64,000 bases of DNA from an uncultured Collinsella sp. (GCA_958443265.1 CAUCKA010000003.1:124001-188000), one strand, 5' to 3'; shown: positions 49,329 to 59,168, numbered from the stretch's first letter. The notes: a model not told the origin generated them from the sequence alone. Program-made: numbers and translations.

Positions 49329-51506
49329 ATGAACTTCCGCTCATCTCTCGCCTGTACCTCGAGCGATATCGCCCGCTGGGGGCTGCGCTCCGTCCTTAAG
49401 CGCCAGGGCGGCGTACTCCCCGGCCGCATCGCCATGAAGATCGACCCCGAGCTGCTAAGCGACCTCGCGGGCCTTGTCGACCGCAGTGTGGTGATCACCG
49501 GTACTAACGGCAAGACCACCACATCCAACCTCATCGCCGACGCCGTTGCCGCCAGCGGCGCCACCGTGGTATGCAACCGCGCCGGAAACAACATGGAGCC
49601 GGGCGTGGTGGGCGCGTTGCTCGAGGCGCGCGGCAACCTTAAGCGAACCGCCAGCAGCAAGCGCGTAGGCGTCTTTGAGTGCGACGAGCTCTACACCGTA
49701 CGCGTTCTGCCCAAGCTCAAGCCGACGTACTTTGTGCTGCTCAACCTGTTCCGCGACCAGCTGGACCGTTACGGCGAGATCGACCACACCCAGGACGTCA
49801 TCGCCCACGCGCTGGAGCTTTCACCGGCAACGACGCTCATCTACAACGCAGACGACCCGCTGTGTGCCGCGATCGCCGCGCGCGTTCCCAATGCAAGCAT
49901 CGCCTTTGGCATCGACGGTGCCACGGGCACCGAGTCCGATCGCATTAGCGACTCGCGTTTTTGCTCGCAATGTAACGCGCCGTTGGAGTACGACTATGTG
50001 CAGTACGGACAGCTTGGCGCATACCATTGCCCCTCGTGTGGCTGGGCCCGCCCTGGGCTTGTCCGTCGCGTGGCGAGCGTGGAGCTCGGCTGCGACGGCT
50101 ACGGCTTTGACCTGGTCTTTGGATCTGCGCCCGACGCGGCTGCCGTACACATCGCCACGCGCTACAACGGCCTGTACATGGTCTACAACGTAGCCGCAGC
50201 CTTCTTCGCCGCCCACGAGCTGGGCGTGGACGCGGCGCATCTGCAGCCCACGCTCGATGCCTACATCCCCGCCGGCGGGCGTATGGGCCGCTGGGAGATC
50301 GCCGGCCGTACCGTCGAGGCAAACCTGGCCAAAAATCCCGTGGGTTTCGATCGCCAGATTCAGTCCATTAAAACGGCAGGCGGCAGGCTCTGCGCCTTCT
50401 TCCTCAACGACAACGATGCCGACGGCCACGATGTATCGTGGATCTACGACGTCGACTTTGAGCGCATCGCCGACACAACGGGACTTGTCGCCTTTGCCGG
50501 CGGCACGCGCGCGCACGACATGCAGGTGCGCCTCAAGTACGCCGGCATCGATGCCGCCATCATCTCGAATATCGAGCAGGCGATCGGCGCCGTGGCAGAC
50601 GAGGAGGCTGGCGACACTTTCTATGCCGTCGCCAACTACACGGCCTTTCCGCCACTGGTCAAGGAGCTCGATGGGCTCAAAGACACCGATGCGGCTACGG
50701 TTGCCGCCCACGCTGCAACGTGCGCCGATGGCAGTGCCGTTCCCGTCGGCGTCGCGCCGGTCGAGCTCTCGCGCCCGCTGCGCATCGTCTACCTGTATCC
50801 CGATGCCCTCAACCTCTATGGCGACGGCGGCAATGTCATCGCCCTCGAGCGCCGCTGCGCCTGGCGCGGCATCCCCGTTCGCGTGGACGAGGTCCGCATG
50901 GGCGAGTCGCTCGATCTGCATGATGCCGATATCGTCATGATGGGCGGCGGCTCCGACCGCGACCAACTGGCCGTGGCACACGAGCTGCTCGCTCAAAAAG
51001 ACAAGGTTGCGGCCTATGTTGAGGACGGCGGCACACTGCTTGCCATCTGTGGCAGCTATCAGCTGCTCGGCCGTTCGTACTACATGGGCGACGATCGCAT
51101 CGAGGGCTTGGGCGTCATTGCCGCCGAAACTGTACGCGGCTCCGACCGACTAATCGGCAACGTCGCCGCCAAGACCGACCTGGCGCCTGAGCCCTTTGTG
51201 GGATTCGAGAACCACGGCGGCCGCACCCTGCTCGATACAGAGGCCACGCCGCTCGGAACGTCCGTCGTCGCGGGCACCGGCAACAACGGCGACGATGGCT
51301 TTGAGGGTCTGATCTACAAGGGCGTCATCGGCACGTACCTACACGGACCGGCGCTGCCCAAGAACCCCGAGCTTGCCGACTGGCTCATCGCCCACGCCCT
51401 CGAGCGCCGAGGCGATACGCAGGCCACAGCCCTGCTGCCGCTCAAGCCCCTCGACGACACCTACGAGCACGCCGCCCACGACGCAGCCATGAAGCTCCTC
51501 CCCTAA
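49329..51506 (+). CDS. MurT-GatD fusion: lipid II isoglutaminyl synthase
   Basis: Residues about 1-440 are MurT: the Mur ligase P-loop TGTNGKTTTS (near 57-66), a zinc ribbon with CSQC and CPSC (near 213-235), and MRLK-type C-terminal parts. After a linker, about residues 478-725 are GatD: LSRPLRIVYLYPDALNLYGDGGN, the nucleophile Cys574 in AICGSYQLLG and His672 in TYLHGP. The two proteins normally form a complex that amidates the glutamate of lipid II; here they are one chain of 725 residues. Both active sites look complete. AGGAA precedes the ATG. Confidence 0.9.
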   Translation: MNFRSSLACTSSDIARWGLRSVLKRQGGVLPGRIAMKIDPELLSDLAGLVDRSVVITGTNGKTTTSNLIADAVAASGATVVCNRAGNNMEPGVVGALLEARGNLKRTASSKRVGVFECDELYTVRVLPKLKPTYFVLLNLFRDQLDRYGEIDHTQDVIAHALELSPATTLIYNADDPLCAAIAARVPNASIAFGIDGATGTESDRISDSRFCSQCNAPLEYDYVQYGQLGAYHCPSCGWARPGLVRRVASVELGCDGYGFDLVFGSAPDAAAVHIATRYNGLYMVYNVAAAFFAAHELGVDAAHLQPTLDAYIPAGGRMGRWEIAGRTVEANLAKNPVGFDRQIQSIKTAGGRLCAFFLNDNDADGHDVSWIYDVDFERIADTTGLVAFAGGTRAHDMQVRLKYAGIDAAIISNIEQAIGAVADEEAGDTFYAVANYTAFPPLVKELDGLKDTDAATVAAHAATCADGSAVPVGVAPVELSRPLRIVYLYPDALNLYGDGGNVIALERRCAWRGIPVRVDEVRMGESLDLHDADIVMMGGGSDRDQLAVAHELLAQKDKVAAYVEDGGTLLAICGSYQLLGRSYYMGDDRIEGLGVIAAETVRGSDRLIGNVAAKTDLAPEPFVGFENHGGRTLLDTEATPLGTSVVAGTGNNGDDGFEGLIYKGVIGTYLHGPALPKNPELADWLIAHALERRGDTQATALLPLKPLDDTYEHAAHDAAMKLLP

Positions 51507-51513
51507 CGCCCCG

Positions 51514-51550
51514 CCACCACAAAGGGACAGGCACCTTTGTGGTGGTTTTC
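51514..51550 (+). terminator. terminator of murT-gatD
   Basis: CCACCACAAAGG (51514-51525), 8-nt loop, perfect complement (51534-51545), TTTTCC. Confidence 0.82.
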
Positions 51551-51605
51551 CAGTTTGCCAACGATATACGCGCCGGCAAAAAAGTCTGCTATACTCTTTC
51601 CCGCT

Positions 51606-51682
51606 GTCCCCATCGTCTAGCGGCCAAGGACGCCACCCTTTCAAGGTGGATATCGCGGGTTCGAATCCCGCTGGGGGCACCA
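51606..51682 (+). tRNA. tRNA-Glu (anticodon TTC)
   Basis: A cloverleaf is visible: acceptor GTCCCCA/TGGGGGC, D-arm with CTAGCGGCCAAGG, anticodon stem CCACC/GGTGG with loop CTTTCAA (anticodon TTC, Glu), T-arm GCGGGTTCGAATCCCGC, and encoded CCA. A TATACT -10 is at 51590-51595. Confidence 0.96.
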
Positions 51683-51694
51683 TTTGAAATCTGA

Positions 51695-51726
51695 AGCCCG
51701 TTACCAATTCGGTGACGGGCTTTTTT
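51695..51726 (+). terminator. terminator of tRNA-Glu
   Basis: AGCCCGTTACC (51695-51705) pairs with GGTGACGGGCT (51711-51721), followed by TTTTTT. Confidence 0.85.
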
Positions 51727-51850
51727 CTTCCCCAACGCCGGGATTCGAACCCGACAGGGTGCGGAGCTGAGGAAACGCGCAAGCGTTTTCCAGCGCAGCA
51801 CGCAAGGAGCGGAGCGACGCAGCGAAAGCGGGCGGCGCCAGCCGCACGCG

Positions 51851-51952
51851 GACATCCCGCTGGGGGCACCATTTAAATCGATAGCCCGTTACCCTCGCGG
51901 TGGCGGGCATTTTTCTGCCTCAACGCCGGGATTCGAACCCGACAGGGTGCGG
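51851..51952 (+). repeat. second copy of the tRNA-Glu 3' end and terminator
   Basis: CATCCCGCTGGGGGCACCATTT repeats the tRNA 3' end and what follows (split: CATCCCGCTGGG, then GGCACCATTT). A terminator-like hairpin (GCCCGTTACC/GGTGGCGGGC plus T-run, 51885-51915) and the block CAACGCCGGGATTCGAACCC also recur from 51730-51765. This is a tandem duplication or the scar of an integration into the tRNA gene. Confidence 0.65.
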
Positions 51953-51975
51953 ATCCCGGCACCATCGCAAGGCCT

Positions 51976-52195
51976 GTGGGCAAAAAATGGCAAATATGAG
52001 TACTGTTACCGATTTAGTAACAGCGAATTCGGCCTTTTATATGGTGAATCAGATGTCAAATCAACGACCTAGTGCTCAGATTGGGCCCGACCTCAGCTAT
52101 ATACCTGGACATATATGGTCCAACTCGGCAAAAACTGCCATTTTGATATGGAACTAGTTTAGTGACAGTACTCATATTTGACGGTTTTTGCCCAC
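51976..52195. mobile_element. 220-bp element with 32-bp terminal inverted repeats (MITE-like)
   Basis: The left end (51976-52007) begins GTGGGCAAAAA and holds CAAATATGAGTACTGT; the right end (52164-52195) is its complement with four mismatches. The interior is AT-richer and does not code. No clear target-site duplication is seen. It resembles a miniature inverted-repeat element or a large intergenic palindrome. Confidence 0.55.
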
Positions 52196-52254
52196 GACCC
52201 CTTATTGCGTGGGCGGATCAGTTGCAAAACGGACTCCAAAGCGTCCCTCGCAAA

Positions 52255-52292
52255 CAAAAAGCCGGGCCCCGCGCGATGCGGACCCCGGCTCA
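52255..52292 (-). terminator. terminator of glnN
   Basis: AGCCGGG (52260-52266) pairs with CCCCGGCT (52283-52290) with further inner pairing; the minus strand continues TTTTTGTTTG. Confidence 0.82.
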
Positions 52293-52319
52293 ATACCATG
52301 ACGATATGTCGGTTACGCT

Positions 52320-54407
52320 CTACACGTAGAACAGGATGTCGTCGTAGGTCGGAACCGGCCAGTAGTCGGCGGCCACGATCTCCTCCATGGCATCCACGGC
52401 GGCGCGCAGTGTATCCATAGCGGGAACGACCTCGTGTGCATACACGTTGGCCTGCTCCTGGCCATCGAGGGTCTCGGCCTTCTGGTGCACGGCGTCGAGA
52501 GCCTTGATGGAATCGTTGATGGCGGTGATGCCGTTGCAGAGCTTGTTGAGCGTGTTCTGCTCGCACTGCATGGCAGCGTCGGCACCGGCGGCGCGGATTG
52601 TCTCCAGGCCCTTAGCGACCTTGGTGGCATAGGCGGTGATGACCGGGCGATAGGTACGACGTGCCTCGCGAATCATCGTGGTAGCCTCGATGTTCATGAG
52701 CTTGTTGTACTTCTCGAGCTTGCAGTCGTAGCGGCACTGGGCCTCGGCGCGGGTCAGAACGCCCGTCTCCTCAAAGAGCGCGATGGCCTTATCGGAAACA
52801 AAGGCAGGCAGTGCGTCGGCCGTGGTCTTGTTGTTGGCAAGGCCGCGCTTCTCGGCCTCGACGGGCCACTCGTCGGAGTAGCCGTCGCCGGAGAACAGGA
52901 TGCGCTGGTGATCGGTCAGGACCTTCTTGCAGTACTCGAGCGCAGCGTCCTGGAATTTGTCCTCGGGCGTGCCCTCAAGTGCATCGGCAAAGGACTTGAG
53001 CGACTTGGCCACGGCAGCATCGAGCACCAGGTTGGAGTCGGAGACGTTCTGCTCGGAGCCGCAGGCACGGAACTCAAACTTGTTGCCGGTGAAAGCGAAC
53101 GGGGAGGTGCGGTTGCGGTCGGTGTTGTCCTGCATCAGCTTGGGCAGGGTGTCGGCGCCCAGGTCGAGCACGCCGCGCGTGGCGTGGACGGAAGCCTTGC
53201 CGTCGATGATCTTCTCGACGACCTCGGTAAGCTGGTCGCCCAGGAAGATGGACATAATCGCCGGAGGAGCCTCGTTGGCGCCCAGACGGTGGTCATTGCC
53301 GGCCGAAGCGACGGAAGCGCGCAGGAGCTCCTGATAGTTGTCGACGGCCTCGATCACCGCGGTGAGGAAGACGATGAACTGCAGGTTGTCGAGCGGGGTG
53401 TCGCCCGGATCGAGCAGGTTCTCGGACTCGGTGCCGAGCGACCAGTTGTTGTGCTTGCCCGAACCGTTGATGCCCTCGAACGGCTTCTCATGCAGCAGGC
53501 AGACCAGATCGTGGCGGGAGGCGATGAGCTTCATCTTCTCCATCATGACCAGGTTCTGGTCGATGGCCTCGTTGACCTCGCCATAGACGGGGGCGAGCTC
53601 ATGCTGGCAGGGGGCAACCTCGTTGTGCTTAGTCTTGGCGGGGATGCCGAGCGCCCACAGCTCGTTGTCCAGGTCCTTCATATAGGACGAGACGGTGGGG
53701 CGGATTGCGCCAAAGTAGTGCTCCTCGAGCTCCTGGCCCTTGCAGGGAGCGGCGCCAAAGAGCGTGCGGCCGGTGATGACCAGGTCCTTGCGCTTGCGGT
53801 AGGCATCCTTCTTGATCAGGAAGTACTCCTGCTCGTCACCCACGGAAGGAACGACCTTCTTGGGGGTCTTGCCAAAGAGTGCCAGTACACGCTTGGACTC
53901 ACGCGAGAGCGCGGTCATGGAGCGCAGCAGCGGGGTCTTCTTGTCCAGGGCCTCGCCCGTGTAGGAGCAGAAGGCCGTGGGGATGCACAGGACATCGTCC
54001 TTAATGAAGGCGGGGCTGGTAGGATCCCAAGCGGTGTAGCCACGGGCCTCGAAGGTGGCACGCAGGCCGCCGTTGGGGAAGCTGGAGGCATCGGGCTCGC
54101 CCTGGATGAGGTTCTTGCCCGTAAACTTGGTAATGGCGGTGCCGTCGTGGTTGGGCTCGAGGAAGCTGTCGTGCTTCTCGGAAGTAATGCCCGAAAGCGG
54201 CTGGAACCAGTGCGCGTAGTGCGTGGCGCCCTTGGAGATGGCCCAGACCTTCATGGCGTGGGCAACGGCGTTGGCCACATCCAGGTCGAGCGGCTCACCG
54301 TCCTCGAGGGTTGCAGCAAGGCGCTTCCAAATGTCCTTGGGGAGGTAGTCCTTCATGACTTCCTCAGAGAACACCATGGTCCCGAAGCGGTCAGTAAGAT
54401 CGGCCAT
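52320..54407 (-). CDS. glnN: glutamine synthetase type III
   Basis: The enzyme makes glutamine from glutamate, ammonia and ATP. The 695-residue length is typical of GlnN-type (GSIII) enzymes and far longer than GlnA. Visible are FQPLSGITSEKHDSF, EQEYFLI (metal-binding Glu), NEVAPCQHELAPVYGEVN, HEKPFEGINGSGKHNNWS and GANEAPPAIMSIFLG. The ATG at 54407 follows AAGGGAG; an upstream frame to 54470 is rejected. It is monocistronic. Confidence 0.95.
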   Translation of the reverse strand: MADLTDRFGTMVFSEEVMKDYLPKDIWKRLAATLEDGEPLDLDVANAVAHAMKVWAISKGATHYAHWFQPLSGITSEKHDSFLEPNHDGTAITKFTGKNLIQGEPDASSFPNGGLRATFEARGYTAWDPTSPAFIKDDVLCIPTAFCSYTGEALDKKTPLLRSMTALSRESKRVLALFGKTPKKVVPSVGDEQEYFLIKKDAYRKRKDLVITGRTLFGAAPCKGQELEEHYFGAIRPTVSSYMKDLDNELWALGIPAKTKHNEVAPCQHELAPVYGEVNEAIDQNLVMMEKMKLIASRHDLVCLLHEKPFEGINGSGKHNNWSLGTESENLLDPGDTPLDNLQFIVFLTAVIEAVDNYQELLRASVASAGNDHRLGANEAPPAIMSIFLGDQLTEVVEKIIDGKASVHATRGVLDLGADTLPKLMQDNTDRNRTSPFAFTGNKFEFRACGSEQNVSDSNLVLDAAVAKSLKSFADALEGTPEDKFQDAALEYCKKVLTDHQRILFSGDGYSDEWPVEAEKRGLANNKTTADALPAFVSDKAIALFEETGVLTRAEAQCRYDCKLEKYNKLMNIEATTMIREARRTYRPVITAYATKVAKGLETIRAAGADAAMQCEQNTLNKLCNGITAINDSIKALDAVHQKAETLDGQEQANVYAHEVVPAMDTLRAAVDAMEEIVAADYWPVPTYDDILFYV

Positions 54408-54831
54408 ACGGAACTCCCTTCGTATCGGCACCGCGTGAGATGCGGTGTTGATTACTAACGAACGAGTCATAGCTTAGACTCGCCGTGTTTCCGCGACATT
54501 ACCGTTATGTTGCTGTCGCGAAACCAATCAATGAGGTTACCGCATCACAGCGGCACTGCCGCCCTTAATGGCCAATCAACTGTATAAATTGCAGACCTCT
54601 CCCCATGATTTAAGGGCAGTCAATTTGGGACAGGGCTTTCTTAACTGGTATTTCGCATCAGATACCATTCAATATAGCCCTTTCCTACATTGACCGCTCT
54701 GCTATAGGCAATGCCGATAGCAAGGCATCTTTGATTGGTATCCCTAAATCGCGAGTAAAACTCCACCGTGGCACAGCGGTGCTGTAGAATCCTTACAACA
54801 CATCGCACCCAGGCATCTAAAGGAGCACGAT
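54408..54831. other. divergent spacer between glnN and metF
   Basis: 424 bp with no supported gene. A TAGAAT -10 at 54785-54790 lies about 45 bp before metF, with CACCG/CGGTG inverted just upstream. I do not see the consensus of a SAM or cobalamin riboswitch. Confidence 0.5.
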
Positions 54832-55704
54832 ATGCGCGTCGACGAGGTTTTTAAGCAGGCAGCATCCCAGGGCACCACGTCCGTTTCGTTTGAGATGTTC
54901 CCGCCCAAGGGTGAGCTTACCCTCGATACGGCTCGCGAGGTGGCAGGCAACCTGTGCAAGCTTTCACCGAGCTTTGTCTCGGTCACTTGTTCCGCTGGCG
55001 GCTCGGGTAACGGTGCCACCACCGCCCCCATTGCACATATGATTACGAGCGAATTCGATACGCCCTCGGTGGCGCACCTCACCTGCGTGGGCCGCTCGCA
55101 CGCTGATATCGCCGCCAAGATCGACGAGTATCGCACCGCCGGCGTGGAAAACGTGCTGGCCCTGCGCGGAGACCTGCCCGCTGGCGCGACTGAGGACGAC
55201 AAGCCCGCCTCCGACTACGCCTACGCCCGTGACCTCATCCCCGAGCTCGTCGACGCCGGCTTTTGCGTGGGCGCCGCAGCCTACCCCGAGGGCCACATTG
55301 CTTGCGAGGATCTTAACCTCTCGGTCGAGCACCTCAAGCAAAAGCAAGACGCCGGCGCGAGCTTCTTTGTGACGCAGCTCTTCTTTGATAACGAGTGCTT
55401 CTATCGCTTCCGCGAGCTTGCCGACAAGGCCGGCATCACCGTGCCTATTACCGCGGGCATCATGCCGTTTATGGGCAAGTCGCAGATCAGCCGCATGGTC
55501 TTTATGTGCGGCGCGTCGCTGCCCTCCCCCGTCATCAAGATCCTCGCCAAGTACGAGAACGACCCCGAGAGCCTGCAGGCAGCCGGTGTAGATTATGCTG
55601 CTCGTCAGCTTTGCGACCTTAAGGAGCACGGTGCCGACGGTCTGCACCTGTACACTATGAACCGTCCTGCAATCGCCGCGACCATTATGGAGCGCCTGGG
55701 GTAA
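54832..55704 (+). CDS. metF: methylenetetrahydrofolate reductase
   Basis: The enzyme reduces 5,10-methylene-THF to 5-methyl-THF, the methyl donor for MetH. The 290-residue TIM-barrel flavoprotein shows SFEMFPPKG (catalytic Glu region), HLTCVGRS, VLALRGDLP and FFVTQLFFD. AAAGGAG precedes the ATG. It overlaps the MetH-activation gene by one base (TAATG), forming a methionine operon. Confidence 0.93.
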   Translation: MRVDEVFKQAASQGTTSVSFEMFPPKGELTLDTAREVAGNLCKLSPSFVSVTCSAGGSGNGATTAPIAHMITSEFDTPSVAHLTCVGRSHADIAAKIDEYRTAGVENVLALRGDLPAGATEDDKPASDYAYARDLIPELVDAGFCVGAAAYPEGHIACEDLNLSVEHLKQKQDAGASFFVTQLFFDNECFYRFRELADKAGITVPITAGIMPFMGKSQISRMVFMCGASLPSPVIKILAKYENDPESLQAAGVDYAARQLCDLKEHGADGLHLYTMNRPAIAATIMERLG

Positions 55705-56492
55705 TGGAAAAACCGCACGTCGATACAACCGTTGTTGAAGTGCCGGCCGACCTTGCGTCGCCGGCGCTTTATCGTATCGATGCCGCCCACCATCCCCGCG
55801 TCGACCGTGCCGAAATGTTGCGCTATCTGGGCTACGGCGGCCAGCAGATTGAGCCCGAGTTAGCGCAGCGTATTGAGCTTGTCGTTGAGCGTCTGGAGCT
55901 GGACATTGAGCCCCGTGGCGTGCGCCGCATATTTGCCATCGATGCCACGGGCGTCGATGAACAGGGCGAGCCCTGCATTCGCCTAGTCGGCACCAACGTT
56001 GAACTGCGCGGTCGCGATATCTATCGCCACCTCAAAGACGCCCGCTTTGCCGCACTCATGGCATGCACCCTCGGCATGGACGCCGAACGCCGTCTGCGCA
56101 CCACGGGAGCTCAGCAGCCCCTAGAGGGAGCCGTGCTCGACGCCGCATGCTCCGCCTACGTGGAGGCCGCCGTCGAGCAGATGGACCAGCAAGTCAAGGC
56201 TGCGGCCGCTGCACACGGACTCGCCGGTAACTGGCGCTTTAGTCCCGGCTATGGCGACTGTCCGCTCTCGGCCCAGCGCTCGATCGCGGCTGCACTCAAC
56301 GCCACGCGCCTCATTGGACTTACCGTCACCCCCACCAGCCTGCTCATGCCCACCAAGAGCGTGACCGCGGTGATCGGCCTGTTTGACGGCGAAGTCCACG
56401 ACGCCCAGAGCCGCCCCACCTGCAATATCTGCCGCATGCGCGAGCACTGCCGCTTCCGCGCCGCCCACACCACCTGCTATTCCAGCCATTAG
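55704..56492 (+). CDS. stand-alone MetH activation-domain protein
   Basis: The 262-residue protein corresponds to the C-terminal activation domain of cobalamin-dependent methionine synthase, with the SPGYGDCPLSAQ signature, and it ends with a Cys-rich tail (CNICRMREHCRFR). It supports SAM-dependent reactivation of oxidised cobalamin in the MetH core encoded 9 bp downstream. Splitting of MetH in this way is known in several anaerobes. Confidence 0.87.
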   Translation: MEKPHVDTTVVEVPADLASPALYRIDAAHHPRVDRAEMLRYLGYGGQQIEPELAQRIELVVERLELDIEPRGVRRIFAIDATGVDEQGEPCIRLVGTNVELRGRDIYRHLKDARFAALMACTLGMDAERRLRTTGAQQPLEGAVLDAACSAYVEAAVEQMDQQVKAAAAAHGLAGNWRFSPGYGDCPLSAQRSIAAALNATRLIGLTVTPTSLLMPTKSVTAVIGLFDGEVHDAQSRPTCNICRMREHCRFRAAHTTCYSSH

Positions 56493-56501
56493 GAGCCCCC
56501 G

Positions 56502-59060
56502 ATGTTTACTCCGCTTATCACTCATGATCTGGACGGTGCCGCGCTGGCGGCACCCGTTGATGCTGCCCGCCGCAGCGGCGATGCATACAAGACGCGCACG
56601 ATCGACGACCTTCGCATTAAGGATGACCGCCTGCGCGCCGCCATCGAGGGCACGGGACACCTGCTGTTCGACGGCGGCATGGGCACCATGCTGCAGGCGG
56701 CCGGCATGAAGGCCGGCGCCCTGCCCGAACTGCTCAACTTTGAGGAGCCCCAGGTCATCACCGATATTCAGCGTCAGTACGTCGAGGCTGGCTGTGACGT
56801 GATCACCGCCAACACCTTTGGCGCCAACGCCCACAAGCTCGACGGCGCCGCCACCGTGGCAGACGTCTTTGCCGCGGCAGTCACCTGCGCCCGCGCGGCC
56901 GACGCCCACTACGTCGCCGGCGATATCGGCCCCATCGGCGCGCTGCTTCGCCCCTTGGGTACCCTCAGCTTCGACGAGGCCTATGACCTCTTTGCCGAGG
57001 AAGTGCGCACCGGCGTCGCCGCGGGTGTGGACCTCTTTATTATCGAGACTATGACCGACCTGGCCGAGATCAAGGCGGCCGTCCTCGCCTGCCGCGAGAA
57101 CTCCGACCTGCCCGTCTTTGCCACCATGACCTTTGAGGAAGACGGTCGCACCTTCCTGGGCACGAGTCCCGAGGTTGCCGCCATCACGCTCGATGCCATC
57201 GGCGCCGATGTCCTGGGCATCAACTGCAGCCAGGGCCCGGCCGAGCTCCGAGGGCTCGCTGCACGCATGCTCACCGTTACCGACAAGCCCGTTATGGTGC
57301 AGGCCAATGCAGGACTCCCCCGCGTGGACGACGACGGTAACACCGTCTTTGACATCCAGGCCCCCGAGTACGCCAAGGCCGTCGCCGGCATGATTGCCGA
57401 CGGCGTAAGCGTCGTGGGCGGCTGCTGCGGAACCACGCCCACGCACATGGCGGCACTTCGCACCCTCATCGACAACCACACGCCCAGTCCGCGCCATCGC
57501 AAGCCCAGCATGTCGGTCACGAGCGCCCAGACGGTCGTGGACCTTCCCTGCGATGGCCACAAGATCGCCGTCATCGGCGAGCGCATCAATCCCACCGGCA
57601 AAAAGCGCCTGCAGCAGGCCCTGCGCGACGGCGATCTGGACTACGTCGTAAGTCAGGGCATCAGCCAGCAAGAACAGGGCGCCGATATCCTGGACGTTAA
57701 CGTGGGCCTGCCCGAGATCGACGAGGTCAAGATTATCCAGCAGGCCACCGAGCAGCTCCAGGGCTCCACGCTCCTGCCGCTGCAGATCGACTCCACCGAT
57801 CCCGCCGCTGTCGAGGCCGCCGTACGCCGCTACGCCGGCAAGCCCATCATCAACTCGGTCAACGGCAAGCAGCAGATCATGGATGAGATCTTTCCGCTGG
57901 TCGCCCACTATGGAACCAACGTCGTCGGCCTCACGCTCGACGAAGGCGGCATCCCCGATACCGCCGAGGCTCGCTTCGCCATCGCCGAGCGCATCGTGGC
58001 CGAGGCCGCCCGCTACGGCATCGGCCCGGACCGCATCCTCATCGACTGCCTGGTCATGACCGCCTCGACCAACCAGCGCCAGGCTGAGCAGATCCTGCGC
58101 GCCATGTCTATGTGCAAGGAGCGCCTGGGCGTCAAATGCGCACTCGGCGTGTCGAACATCAGCTTTGGCCTGCCCGCGCGGCCGCTGCTGGGCTCGGTCT
58201 TTTTGGCCGCCGCCTTTGGTGCAGGTCTGGACGCCCCCATCATGAACCCGGGTTCCAAGCGCTTTATGGATACCGTCTACAGCTATCGCGTGCTGAGCGT
58301 TGAGGACGAGGGCTCGACCGGATACATCGAGCGCTACGCCGGCTGGACCGATCCGTATAAGATCGCCGCGAACCCGGCAGCGGCCCAGACCGCATCGACC
58401 GACGCCGCGCCCGCTGCTGACACCGCCGGCACCGACGGCAACGACGACCCCATCCGCCACATGGTCGTCTCGGGCCGCAAGGGCGAAATTGCGGCCGAGA
58501 CCGAGCGCCTGCTGGCCGACCACGACGCTATGGAACTCATCAACAATCACTTTATCCCCGCCCTCGACGAGGTCGGAGTCCTCTTTGACCAGGGCAAGTT
58601 CTTCTTGCCGCAGCTCATGGCCTCGGCCGAGGCCGCGCGCGTGGGCTTCGATACCATCAAACGCCTGATGCCCGCCGGCGAGATTGCCGACAAGGGTAAG
58701 ATCTGCGTGGCCACCGTCAAGGGCGACATCCACGATATTGGCAAGAACATCGTCAAAATGCTGCTCGACAACTACGGCTACACCGTCTTTGACCTTGGCC
58801 GCGACGTCGATCCACAGGAGGTACTCAAGACCGTCAAGGAGCGTGACATCAAGCTCGTCGGCCTCTCGGCGCTTATGACCACCACGGTCGTCGCCATGGA
58901 AGAGACCATCAAGTTGCTCCATGCCGAGGTTCCAGGCGTCAAGATCATCGTAGGCGGCGCCGTGCTCACCCCCGAATATGCCAAGCAGATCGGCGCGGAC
59001 TACTACGCCAAGGACGCCGCCGAAAGCGCGCGCATCGCCGAAGAGGTCTTTGGGCAGTAA
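56502..59060 (+). CDS. metH: cobalamin-dependent methionine synthase core (no activation domain)
   Basis: The 852-residue protein has the homocysteine-binding domain (zinc Cys308-Cys309 in GGCCGTTP), the pterin-binding domain (VIGERINPTGKK; ILDVNVGLPEID), the cap and the B12-binding domain with D742-x-H744-x2-G747 (DIHDIGKN). It lacks the activation domain, which the upstream gene supplies. It transfers a methyl group from methyl-THF to homocysteine. A short Ala/Asp-rich linker at about 620-645 separates the pterin and cap domains. Confidence 0.93.
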   Translation: MFTPLITHDLDGAALAAPVDAARRSGDAYKTRTIDDLRIKDDRLRAAIEGTGHLLFDGGMGTMLQAAGMKAGALPELLNFEEPQVITDIQRQYVEAGCDVITANTFGANAHKLDGAATVADVFAAAVTCARAADAHYVAGDIGPIGALLRPLGTLSFDEAYDLFAEEVRTGVAAGVDLFIIETMTDLAEIKAAVLACRENSDLPVFATMTFEEDGRTFLGTSPEVAAITLDAIGADVLGINCSQGPAELRGLAARMLTVTDKPVMVQANAGLPRVDDDGNTVFDIQAPEYAKAVAGMIADGVSVVGGCCGTTPTHMAALRTLIDNHTPSPRHRKPSMSVTSAQTVVDLPCDGHKIAVIGERINPTGKKRLQQALRDGDLDYVVSQGISQQEQGADILDVNVGLPEIDEVKIIQQATEQLQGSTLLPLQIDSTDPAAVEAAVRRYAGKPIINSVNGKQQIMDEIFPLVAHYGTNVVGLTLDEGGIPDTAEARFAIAERIVAEAARYGIGPDRILIDCLVMTASTNQRQAEQILRAMSMCKERLGVKCALGVSNISFGLPARPLLGSVFLAAAFGAGLDAPIMNPGSKRFMDTVYSYRVLSVEDEGSTGYIERYAGWTDPYKIAANPAAAQTASTDAAPAADTAGTDGNDDPIRHMVVSGRKGEIAAETERLLADHDAMELINNHFIPALDEVGVLFDQGKFFLPQLMASAEAARVGFDTIKRLMPAGEIADKGKICVATVKGDIHDIGKNIVKMLLDNYGYTVFDLGRDVDPQEVLKTVKERDIKLVGLSALMTTTVVAMEETIKLLHAEVPGVKIIVGGAVLTPEYAKQIGADYYAKDAAESARIAEEVFGQ

Positions 59061-59168
59061 CACAACGGAAACAACCGAGCACCAAAACGTGCCGCATGCG
59101 CCACTTGGCACGTGCGGCACGTTAGAATAGATAAGATTATGCTCGTTTTGGCAGATAGGAGCGCAAGG

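Noticed and set aside
52434..54458. Plus-strand open frame opposite glnN
   Set aside because: Shadow of the glutamine synthetase gene; translation is repetitive and unassigned.
54408..54831. SAM or cobalamin riboswitch before the methionine genes
   Set aside because: The known conserved boxes are not visible.
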